From NCBI GenBank assembly GCA_017420845.1, contig JAFQOC010000323.1:1-13644 (forward strand): a DNA stretch of 13,644 bases, read 5' to 3'. Below, piece after piece: positions 7,287 through 13,644 of this stretch. The DNA comes from Clostridia bacterium (GTDB lineage Bacteria; Bacillota; Clostridia; Oscillospirales; CAG-272). Made by a program: the position numbers and the translations under genes. A model generated the notes under the pieces. It saw only the letters and a list, made by a program, of their open reading frames with translations, did no database searches and was not told the origin of the DNA. Positions within the stretch are counted from its first letter, which is position 1; each line of letters opens with the position of its first letter.

Positions 7287-8627
7287 TTATGATTGGGTTT
7301 TGTGAATCTCTCCTGTGGTCAGGTCAATGATAGCATACTTATAGGCTTTTGGGGTATCTTGCGTACCAAGATACCAATCCTCCTCAAGAGTGATATCATT
7401 ATACCCATTACGGAAATCCAGATATGTTTCATATTTGACAAGTATGGTTTTTCCGTCAGTTGTCATACTATAGATGATATCAGGAATCCCATCTGTCGTC
7501 ATTTTGACTTGCAATTCCGGTACACCGCCGTCGGAACCGTCCTGCTTAACAGAGAAAATCTCACCGCCTCCTTTCAGGAATATATAGCGACTATCCCGCC
7601 ATCCTGCCGGAGATTCAATTTGGTAGTATTCCAAATACGGGTCATTCGAAAAAGGAGCTGTCAAATGATTCAAGCTTGTATAGACAGAATCGCCAATTAT
7701 TACATAGCTACCCAATGCTTCATACCCTTCGGCAAGCTTTACTTTGGGTCTGGTTGACGGTACATAATCGGTTACAAACGTCTGCGTTTCTAAATCATAA
7801 TACACGTCTTTCTCATCTTCACTGGCACATTCGGTGTTTTTCCAGTTCAGAATACTGCCGGTCAAAGACAACCGTGCACGCACTTCATCATCATCTATAA
7901 AGATGCGTGTCTCTTTTGTCAGAAGATCGAGAACATAGACAGTAGATATGATCTTTTCTTCTTGTGTCACTGCAAAACTGCAATAGTATACCTTGTCATC
8001 ATAAAAACACAGGTTTGTAATACTATCCTGAAACAAATATTTCGTTTGCTCGTCACCCTCTTCATTTGTGACGATTTCAAACTGGCTATCCACCATTATT
8101 TCAAATTCATGCTCCAAACGCAGATCATGGAACAGAAGATCTGTAGAGTATAATTTGAAAAACTGATTATGGTCATCAAAGAATATCAGATAGTATATAC
8201 GGCCTTTATGAACGATAAATTCTTCAATCATGTGATTCCCCATACCTGAAAAAACACAAGCATCATCGTCATGTCTGCAATAACTATCCTGACACAAATA
8301 TACTTTTTGTCCCGTAAGCTTGCTATACGCTTGATAACCGTACAAATTGGCATCTGCAATAATGTAATAATATGGTGTATTGACGAATGCGCTTGCCGCA
8401 CCGGTTGAATTATACAGATGTGCAGTGCTTTCGTAATAGGCCATAAGCTCTGCCTCGTCCATATGGGCGTATGCATCCACGGGGCATGCAGGATCAATTG
8501 TACTGCTGTCATCACCCGTTACCTTCTCCGCCAAATCGGCACGACGGTTTTGGCAGGAAGATAGTGCAGTCATGAGAAGCAAAGCTGTTAGAAAAAAGGA
8601 TATCCATCTTTTAGAAACATGCGTCAT
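7287..8627 (-). CDS. Secreted lipoprotein 2, beta-propeller-like (DUF5050-like)
   Basis: 446 residues. The signal peptide (res 1-24) ends LSS with Cys25 as the lipidation site, followed by QNRRADLAEK, nearly the same as in lipoprotein 3. Residues 112-124, CQDSYCRHDDDAC, hold the shared Cys-x4-Cys-x-His-x4-Cys motif, preceded by YSKLTG. Segments such as VYVLDLLTKETRIF and AYKYAIIDLTTGEIHK are typical of propeller blades. The start ATG has a perfect AGGAGG site at 8635-8640 that overlaps the stop codon of LRR protein 1, so the two are translationally coupled. It is clearly a paralogue of the lipoprotein at 10946-12274, closest in the N- and C-terminal thirds. Its position straight after the putative sigma/receptor pair suggests it is an accessory sensor or an output of that system. 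Confidence 0.86.
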   Translation of the reverse strand: MTHVSKRWISFFLTALLLMTALSSCQNRRADLAEKVTGDDSSTIDPACPVDAYAHMDEAELMAYYESTAHLYNSTGAASAFVNTPYYYIIADANLYGYQAYSKLTGQKVYLCQDSYCRHDDDACVFSGMGNHMIEEFIVHKGRIYYLIFFDDHNQFFKLYSTDLLFHDLRLEHEFEIMVDSQFEIVTNEEGDEQTKYLFQDSITNLCFYDDKVYYCSFAVTQEEKIISTVYVLDLLTKETRIFIDDDEVRARLSLTGSILNWKNTECASEDEKDVYYDLETQTFVTDYVPSTRPKVKLAEGYEALGSYVIIGDSVYTSLNHLTAPFSNDPYLEYYQIESPAGWRDSRYIFLKGGGEIFSVKQDGSDGGVPELQVKMTTDGIPDIIYSMTTDGKTILVKYETYLDFRNGYNDITLEEDWYLGTQDTPKAYKYAIIDLTTGEIHKTQS

Positions 8628-8631
8628 ATTG

Positions 8632-8640
8632 CCACCTCCT
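8632..8640 (-). promoter_or_regulatory. Shine-Dalgarno site overlapping the LRR protein 1 stop codon
   Basis: On the minus strand AGGAGGTGG begins on the last base of the LRR protein 1 TGA (8640-8642), with 7 bases between AGGAGG and the ATG at 8627. The arrangement fixes the start of lipoprotein 2 and implies translational coupling. Confidence 0.75.
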
Positions 8641-10292
8641 CAAGACTTTACAGTGGGTGTTCCGTCTTGGTTCCATTCCCATTCACCCGCATAATGAACT
8701 TCAATATTGGGGTAGACATTCAAAACATCCCCTTCGTTGCACATGTATACATAATTGTTGATATATACCTCTGCAGCTTCGGTGGTATCGGTCAAGTAGA
8801 TATGGCGGGTTCTTACTGTGGCCTGGGCAAAGTAATATAGGCTATTTTTGTAACTTATTGAGAAATTGTTCTCCAGCCAGGTATAGTAGGTATTGTTGAA
8901 CACGTCCTCGGTCACATGATCCGAAGGAAGGCTTCCTTGCACAACAATCCACTCCAGGTTGGGACAGTCTGAAAAAATACCGGAGGGTTCAAAACTATTG
9001 GCGCTAGAGCCGTCTGCTATAGTCGACGGGAGGATTACGCCTCTTAGGCTTTGACAGTATCGGAACGCATCCCGTGGTACGGACACCCCCTCGGGAATGG
9101 TCAGATACTCCAAAAGGTTCCCGTCAATATAGAAATTGATGGCATACATGTGCATAGGATAGCCGTTTGTATTTTTTACAAGTTCCAAATATTGCTCTAG
9201 TGTTCCCTCGTAGTAGAGATTGTGGATCCACCCCTCGGGACGGGGATCACCGTTGCTGTGTCCTGGGGTGGCATTTAATTGGGTATTGTATTGGATATCA
9301 AATAAGCCTCGCAAGCTGTTGGCATTGATCTTTCTAATTGTAGCAGGAATATGAATGTTGATAAAGGAATAACTACCTTGAAACGCTTCTCCATCAATGA
9401 CCTCTACCGCAGGCATATCCACGGTATGAAGACGTTCGCAGTATGAGAAAGCATAGGAAGCGATTACTTTTACGCCATCAGATAAATGTACGGCTAATAG
9501 GTTCGTGCATCCGTCAAAGGTGTACAGTGGGATTTCGCTGACTTCTTGAGGTACGGTAACCTCCACCAAGGCTGTACAATCGCGAAAGGCACCTTGACCC
9601 AAAGAGCGAAGCGTGGTCGGAAGCTGAATATTTTGGAGGCTTGAACAGTTGTAGAAAGCGGATTGACCGATCTGTTCTATTCCCTCCGATACCACCACAC
9701 TCGTGATATTGTCGTTTCCTATATATTGCTGTTTGTCTTGGTCATATTTACAAAACGCATGATCTCCGATGGCTTTCACCGACTTCCCTTCATACTCGGA
9801 GGGAATGACCAGTTTGACATCGGTACAGCTTCCCATACCGACAACGGTATAATAATCCCCCGTCAAGCGATATTCCAAACCCACACTCGGCTCGGTGCCA
9901 TAGTCTCCCGGTTCAATGGAAGGATAGGTCACAGGCTCGTCGGGAATGTCAGGATACCAATCGGTATTCGGAATTGTATTAAGCAATCGGTTGGTTTCTG
10001 TGGTAGTTGTATCCTCGGAGTTGGGTTCGGTGACCGTCTCACTCTCCTCCGTCCCCCCGTGCCCATGTCCAAAGGGATCGTGGTGCCCTGCCCAGATGAT
10101 CCCTGACAGCACGCAGAGGGAAACGACGGCGCAGATCATAGCCACGCCCCAGTTGCTTTGGAAAAAGCGGGCAAGGAGGCTTTCCCGCACAGGCGGGGCG
10201 ACAATGGCGGCATCCTCGTACATATCCAGAGATTCTTCTACGATGTCGTCGCGTACATAGCTCATGGCTTCAAACAGGTCTTGACCCTTCAT
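8640..10292 (-). CDS. Membrane-anchored LRR_5 (BspA-like) protein 1, putative anti-sigma/receptor
   Basis: 550 residues. The N-terminal ~45 residues are cytoplasmic (DLFEAMSYVRDDIVEESLDMYE), a pattern I associate with proteins encoded next to sigma factors in Clostridia. A single membrane helix follows at 48-69, then a His-rich juxtamembrane segment (GHHDPFGHGHGG, res 69-80) and a Thr/Glu-rich linker to about 130. The ectodomain has about six LRR_5 repeats (~196-330), each ending in an AF-x-C-type motif, then a WIHNLYYEGTLEQYLELV insertion, another LRR stretch (~390-460), and a C-terminal beta-rich tail. Its ATG overlaps the sigma-factor stop as ATGA. I saw no zinc anti-sigma motif (HxxxCxxC), so the anti-sigma role rests on membrane topology and position only. 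Such LRR domains usually bind protein or glycan ligands; the ligand here is unknown. Confidence 0.85.
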   Translation of the reverse strand: MKGQDLFEAMSYVRDDIVEESLDMYEDAAIVAPPVRESLLARFFQSNWGVAMICAVVSLCVLSGIIWAGHHDPFGHGHGGTEESETVTEPNSEDTTTTETNRLLNTIPNTDWYPDIPDEPVTYPSIEPGDYGTEPSVGLEYRLTGDYYTVVGMGSCTDVKLVIPSEYEGKSVKAIGDHAFCKYDQDKQQYIGNDNITSVVVSEGIEQIGQSAFYNCSSLQNIQLPTTLRSLGQGAFRDCTALVEVTVPQEVSEIPLYTFDGCTNLLAVHLSDGVKVIASYAFSYCERLHTVDMPAVEVIDGEAFQGSYSFINIHIPATIRKINANSLRGLFDIQYNTQLNATPGHSNGDPRPEGWIHNLYYEGTLEQYLELVKNTNGYPMHMYAINFYIDGNLLEYLTIPEGVSVPRDAFRYCQSLRGVILPSTIADGSSANSFEPSGIFSDCPNLEWIVVQGSLPSDHVTEDVFNNTYYTWLENNFSISYKNSLYYFAQATVRTRHIYLTDTTEAAEVYINNYVYMCNEGDVLNVYPNIEVHYAGEWEWNQDGTPTVKS

Positions 10293-10852
10293 ATGCGGTA
10301 CCCCCTTTCCTGCAAGTAGGCTCGGAGCTTTTCGCGGGTCCTATGGAGGCGCACCGCCACCGTATTCTCCCGCATTCCACAGACCTTGGCCAAAGCTTGT
10401 ACCGTACTGCCGTGGAAGTAGCGACCCAGAAACAGGGTGCGATCCAGCTTTTCCTGGGTGTCCAGAAAGTTGGATATATGCTTTCCTAACACTTGGGCGC
10501 TGGTATCTGCGCCCTCGCTCATGTCCTCGGGCATGGGAACACATTCCTCCAGCTCGGAGTACAAAATCTCCATTTCACAGTTGCGCTTTTTGCGGTGGAG
10601 GGTACGGTAGCGCATGAGAGCAAAATTGCGGGCAACACGACAGAGCCATGCACGAAAGGCGTTTGGGCGCTCGGGGGGAATGATGTTCCAGGCTTTCAGA
10701 TAGGTGTCGTTGACACATTCCTCCGCATCGGAGCGGTTAGCCAGGATATTCATAGAGACCCGCATACAAGCCGCACCGTGGGACTTGACGGTCTCGCTAA
10801 TGGCTCGTTCGTCACGAGCGAAATACAGGTCGATAATCTCTTGATCGTTCAT
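10289..10852 (-). CDS. ECF-like RNA polymerase sigma factor (sigma-70 family)
   Basis: 187 residues from the ATG at 10852. An in-frame ATG 8 codons upstream (10876) is rejected because the strong AAAGGAG site lies inside that extension, 6 bases before 10852. Region 2 spans about residues 20-85, with NRSDAEECVNDTYLKAW and AWLCRVARNFALMRYR for core binding and -10 recognition. Region 4 spans about 125-182, with the helix-turn-helix ALAKVCGMRENTVAVRLHRTREKLR for -35 recognition. It lacks regions 1 and 3 and any extra domain, matching ECF size. The stop overlaps the LRR protein 1 start by 4 bases. The promoter-like sequence just upstream resembles ECF promoters, so it probably controls its own operon. 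It could direct expression of the downstream lipoprotein and transporter genes. Confidence 0.93.
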   Translation of the reverse strand: MNDQEIIDLYFARDERAISETVKSHGAACMRVSMNILANRSDAEECVNDTYLKAWNIIPPERPNAFRAWLCRVARNFALMRYRTLHRKKRNCEMEILYSELEECVPMPEDMSEGADTSAQVLGKHISNFLDTQEKLDRTLFLGRYFHGSTVQALAKVCGMRENTVAVRLHRTREKLRAYLQERGYRI

Positions 10853-10865
10853 AGGTTTCTCCTTT
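10853..10865 (-). promoter_or_regulatory. Ribosome binding site deciding the sigma-factor start
   Basis: AAAGGAG on the minus strand lies just upstream of the ATG at 10850-10852 with 6 bases of spacing. Starting instead at the ATG at 10876 would put this site inside the coding sequence and leave that start without an obvious site. Confidence 0.65.
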
Positions 10866-10891
10866 CTTGACTTCAAAGGCCTTCACCTATG

Positions 10892-10919
10892 TAGATGACG
10901 TTTTTGGGGGCATATTACA
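10892..10919 (-). promoter_or_regulatory. Putative ECF-type promoter of the sigma-factor operon
   Basis: On the minus strand, TGTAAT (10914-10919) is followed after 13 bases (10901-10913, including runs of C and A) by CGTCATCTA (10892-10900). A TGTAA-type -35 and a CGTC-type -10 are common at autoregulated ECF sigma operons. It lies about 40 bases before the sigma-factor ATG, in the 93-base gap after lipoprotein 3. The spacing is a little short if CGTC is taken as the -10 start, so the exact elements are uncertain. Confidence 0.5.
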
Positions 10920-10945
10920 GATTTTAGCGAATTTTTCAAAATATT

Positions 10946-12274
10946 TCAGGAATTTTCTTGGGGCTTATGAACCTCTCCAGTTGTCAAGTCAATAATAGCA
11001 TACTTCTTCGCGGGAGGCGATACATACGCACCCATTTCGACAAACATCTGATCGGTAGGATCATCCAAATTCAGCTCTTGATTGTACTCATTTTGGAAAT
11101 CCTTATAAGTCTCATACTCCACGATGAGGGTCTTTCCGTCTGTATAGAAGCCCCAAATCAGATCGGGCTTACCGTCGGTAGTCAAGGATGCAATCAATTC
11201 AGGTATACTACCGTCCGAGCCGTCGGTCTTGACACGGTAGATATCCCCGCCCTGTCTTTGGAACAGGGGGCGCGCACCGCTCATTTCGTAAGCGGTGGTG
11301 TAATACTTGAAGTGGGGGTCATTCTGAAACATGGTAGTGGTATGCTGGACGGTCACGTAGGCATACTCCTCGCAGACGAGCTGAATCCCACGCTTGTAGC
11401 CCTCGGCCAAGGTGACATTGTAATCAGGCCTTGTATAATCGGGAAGATACTTGTTGGTGGCTAGATCGTAATAGACCCATTCGTTATCCTCGTTCTGCCA
11501 GCCCAGCACATCTCCGTACAGCTTACAGGACTGCGCATACAGATTTTCCTTCCACACAGTTGGTTGTGCGTCCTCCCCCTTGCTGATATCTACGGTGTAT
11601 ATAGTGGGGATGATGGTCTCGTTTTGATCCAGCGTAAAGTCGTTATAAAACACCAGCTCTCCGTAGAAAATGACGTTACACATAAAACTATTATGGGAAT
11701 ATTCATATTGGATACCATGATCGTTTTCAATCGCCTCATATTGACTTTCCACCATGACGGGGAATTCATATTCCTGCTTCAAGTCGTTGAGCAGATAGTC
11801 GGTGGAGTACAGGTAGCCTACATGATTATGTCCGACGAGACGTTCAACCAGAAAATACACCCGATCACCGTACACTTGGATCTCCGAAATATAATTCGCA
11901 CCTTCTTCTGAGAAAATACAGCTCCACGTGTCCTCATGCTTGCAGAAGGGGTCACGGCACAGAGTTGTAAAGGTGTTGGTAAGTTTACTGTAAGCAAGTC
12001 CACCCGGCTGGCTACTACTCTTGAAGATATAGTAGCAAGGGATATCCACGATGCCATCCAATACCGTTGGTGCATAAAGGACACGGTCACTTTGGTAATC
12101 AGCCTCCAACTGCTCCTGGTTCATATTCTTGTAGACCTGAACAGGGGTATCAACGGGGATCTGTTCGGTCTGATCGCTCATGTGTTCCTTTAATGCACCG
12201 CGACGGTTTTGGCAGGCTGTTAAGGAGAGAACCAAAAGGAGGGCGGCGAGAATTATGATAATGAGTTTTTTCAT
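10946..12274 (-). CDS. Secreted lipoprotein 3, beta-propeller-like (DUF5050-like)
   Basis: 442 residues. The signal peptide (res 1-20) ends LTA before Cys21, an ideal lipobox, so it should be an extracytoplasmic lipoprotein. QNRRGALKE follows the Cys, as in lipoprotein 2. Residues 106-119, CRDPFCKHEDTWSC, give the shared motif with one extra residue in the last spacer (Cys-x4-Cys-x-His-x5-Cys). Propeller-like strands include IYTVDIS, DIYRVKTDGSDGSIPELIASLTTDG-type text (split by family-wide conserved DGSDG), and KKYAIIDLTTGEVHK at the end, close to lipoprotein 2. AAGGAG overlaps the LRR protein 2 stop, and the gap is 12 bases, identical in size to the LRR1-lipoprotein 2 gap. No terminator is evident after it, so transcription may run into the sigma-factor operon. 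Confidence 0.86.
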   Translation of the reverse strand: MKKLIIIILAALLLVLSLTACQNRRGALKEHMSDQTEQIPVDTPVQVYKNMNQEQLEADYQSDRVLYAPTVLDGIVDIPCYYIFKSSSQPGGLAYSKLTNTFTTLCRDPFCKHEDTWSCIFSEEGANYISEIQVYGDRVYFLVERLVGHNHVGYLYSTDYLLNDLKQEYEFPVMVESQYEAIENDHGIQYEYSHNSFMCNVIFYGELVFYNDFTLDQNETIIPTIYTVDISKGEDAQPTVWKENLYAQSCKLYGDVLGWQNEDNEWVYYDLATNKYLPDYTRPDYNVTLAEGYKRGIQLVCEEYAYVTVQHTTTMFQNDPHFKYYTTAYEMSGARPLFQRQGGDIYRVKTDGSDGSIPELIASLTTDGKPDLIWGFYTDGKTLIVEYETYKDFQNEYNQELNLDDPTDQMFVEMGAYVSPPAKKYAIIDLTTGEVHKPQENS

Positions 12275-12280
12275 GGGCTT

Positions 12281-12288
12281 ACTCCTTT
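12281..12288 (-). promoter_or_regulatory. Shine-Dalgarno site overlapping the LRR protein 2 stop codon
   Basis: AAAGGAGT on the minus strand shares bases with the TAA stop of LRR protein 2 (12287-12289) and precedes the lipoprotein 3 ATG at 12274 by 6 bases. It repeats the stop/ribosome-site overlap at the other LRR-lipoprotein junction. Confidence 0.7.
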
Positions 12289-13644
12289 AGTCGGTATTAG
12301 GGGTGGGATGACCGTTTTCGTCATAGTGCCACTCGCCCTCGTAGAAGACCTCCACATTGGGGTACTTATAGGATTCCTCGTCTTCATTGCATTGGAACAG
12401 AAACCGCCCGAGGAACGGAGCTGCCTCGCTTTCGGTGGAGCAAATATACAGCCGTCTCGTTGCCACTGTCGCAATAGTATAGGCCATAGTACGCGAATTT
12501 TTTCCTATATGCGTCTTTACAGGAGCAATCGTATTTAACCAATTTCCCGTTTCGGATTTGAGCAGAGAATCCTGCGGCAGCTCGCCTTGAATAACGATCC
12601 ATTCCAAATTTGGACAATCCCTGAACGCATCATATCCAATAACAGCATTAAGCTTATCATAAGAGGTAAAGCAGGTTTCAGGTAGAATGATACCTTTAAG
12701 GCTTTGGCAGTTTGCAAATGCCTGGTCAGGGATCACGACTCCTTCGGGGATGGTCAGGAAGTCCACCAGATCTCCATCTATGTAAAGATTCACGGTATAA
12801 CGGGCAATCTCGGTCGTATTAGCCGTGCCTCCTATCTTGGTTCCCACCAATGCCAAATACTGCTCCAGAGTCCCCTGATAGTACAGGTTATGGATCCAGC
12901 CCTCCGGTTTAATGTCGCCTTTAGACAATCCCTCGGGAATCTCCTCACTCATAAAACCACCCCAGATCAGATCACCGTCGCTTCGGAGCCCCCCTGATCC
13001 AATTTGTTTGACGGTGGAAGGAATATACATATTTTTCAGTGAAAAACACTGCCTGAAAGCCGACGATCCAATAGTCTCCAAGCCCTCGGGGAGATTGATT
13101 TCGTACAGGCTCTCACAGCCCTGGAATGCGCTGTCTCCAATGGTGCGTACCGTAGTCGGTAACGTAACCTTTTGCAGCGAAGAGCATTCAAGAAAAGCAG
13201 ATGCAGGGATCTCTTTGATTCCCTCGGGAATCGTGACCTCAACCAAGGAAGAACACCAGCCAAAGGAGGTTTTTCCCCATGCTTTCAAAGTGTTTGGAAG
13301 TCGGACGTTGCGGAGATTCGTACAGAGTGAAAACGCTCTTTCCCCAATGATTTCGATCCCCTCGGAGATCACAACACTCGTAATTTTATCAAAGGCGACG
13401 TAACCTTGCTTTCCTTCATCGTATATGGCAAAAGCATTATCCCCGATGGCCTTCACGGGCTTCCCCTCGTATTCGGCGGGAATCACCAGTTTTGCATCGG
13501 TGCATGTGCCCATACCCACGACGGTGTAGTAGTTTCCCGTCAACTTATATTCCAAGCCCTCGCTGGGCCGGATTCCATAATCGGCGGGCTCAATAGGGGG
13601 ACGGGTCACGGGGGTGTCAGAGACTTGGACAAGGTCGGCTACGC
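12287..13644 (-). CDS. LRR_5 (BspA-like) protein 2, partial (N-terminus outside window)
   Basis: The frame is open to the window edge, with 451 residues visible. A GTG at 13607-13609 is not taken as the start because the frame continues through it and LRR protein 1 has ~120 further N-terminal residues, including the membrane anchor. The visible part matches LRR protein 1 along its length: PADYGIRPSEGLEYKLTG, YYTVVGMGTCTDAKLVIP, six LRR_5 repeats with SAF/RAF-x-C endings, PEGWIHNLYYQGTLEQYL, LTIPEGVVIPDQAF, and DCPNLEWIVIQG. It should therefore be an extracytoplasmic sensor or adhesion domain, and by analogy a membrane-anchored partner of a sigma factor encoded just beyond 13644. That upstream sigma gene is a prediction, not seen. 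The two LRR proteins keep the same repeat number but differ in the surface-type positions. Confidence 0.85.
   Translation of the reverse strand, partial: VADLVQVSDTPVTRPPIEPADYGIRPSEGLEYKLTGNYYTVVGMGTCTDAKLVIPAEYEGKPVKAIGDNAFAIYDEGKQGYVAFDKITSVVISEGIEIIGERAFSLCTNLRNVRLPNTLKAWGKTSFGWCSSLVEVTIPEGIKEIPASAFLECSSLQKVTLPTTVRTIGDSAFQGCESLYEINLPEGLETIGSSAFRQCFSLKNMYIPSTVKQIGSGGLRSDGDLIWGGFMSEEIPEGLSKGDIKPEGWIHNLYYQGTLEQYLALVGTKIGGTANTTEIARYTVNLYIDGDLVDFLTIPEGVVIPDQAFANCQSLKGIILPETCFTSYDKLNAVIGYDAFRDCPNLEWIVIQGELPQDSLLKSETGNWLNTIAPVKTHIGKNSRTMAYTIATVATRRLYICSTESEAAPFLGRFLFQCNEDEESYKYPNVEVFYEGEWHYDENGHPTPNTD

Noticed and set aside
6545..7330. 261-codon open frame on the + strand
   Set aside because: It is antisense to the first half of the permease, whose helices and motifs are clear, and has no recognisable domain or ribosome site.
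10493..10870. 125-codon open frame on the + strand
   Set aside because: It is antisense to the sigma factor, with no domain or start signal.
10853..10876. 8-codon N-terminal extension of the sigma factor
   Set aside because: The AAAGGAG ribosome site lies within it, so the ATG at 10852 is the better start.
13607..13609. GTG as the start of LRR protein 2
   Set aside because: The frame continues to the window edge and LRR protein 1 has homologous linker and anchor further upstream, so this is an internal valine codon.
8640..13644. Regularly spaced similar DNA segments that could look like a repeat array or CRISPR
   Set aside because: The ~69-base periodicity follows the ~23-residue LRR_5 units and the segments are diverged; there are no identical direct repeats with unique spacers.

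Overview
The window reads as a low-to-mid GC Gram-positive bacterium of the Clostridia type, probably gut-associated and Oscillospirales-like. The evidence is strong AGGAGG-type ribosome binding sites, lipoprotein signal peptides, LRR_5 (BspA-like) surface proteins, an ECF-like sigma factor and a DUF815 ATPase. This placement is an inference from gene content; no marker gene in the window fixes the species.

Layout. Bases 1-2610 (+ strand) hold ordinary housekeeping genes: the 3' part of ilvD (branched-chain amino acid synthesis), a DUF815 AAA-type ATPase that overlaps it by one base, and a small MaoC-like hotdog hydratase. A strong hairpin at 2619-2660 can act as a terminator on both strands and separates this block from everything to the right. 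Bases 2669-13644 are one long run of minus-strand genes. In transcription order they are: LRR protein 2 (cut by the window edge), propeller-type lipoprotein 3, an ECF-like promoter, sigma factor, LRR protein 1 with one membrane anchor, lipoprotein 2, a 787-residue ABC-2 type permease, lipoprotein 1, and a 214-residue hybrid ORF. No stretch over 300 bases lacks a gene; the longest gap, 2611-2764, holds the terminator and a short in-frame tail after the hybrid ORF. I saw no tRNA, rRNA, CRISPR array, insertion sequence or attachment site.

How the genes may work together (inference). The sigma factor and LRR protein 1 overlap by ATGA. LRR protein 1 has a short cytoplasmic N-terminus, one membrane helix and a large LRR ectodomain, which is the layout of a membrane-bound anti-sigma/receptor. 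The downstream lipoproteins share a Cys/His motif and alternate with permease genes, suggesting a surface sensing and export or stress-response module. The LRR-lipoprotein pair is present twice in tandem with the same 12-base junction, so the module has been duplicated.

The most unusual item is the hybrid ORF at 2765-3409. Its first ~90 residues are the N-terminus of a second permease and the rest is the C-terminal part of an ABC ATPase, joined in frame. No intact ABC ATPase is present in the window, so the 787-residue permease either uses an ATPase encoded elsewhere or is itself an orphan.
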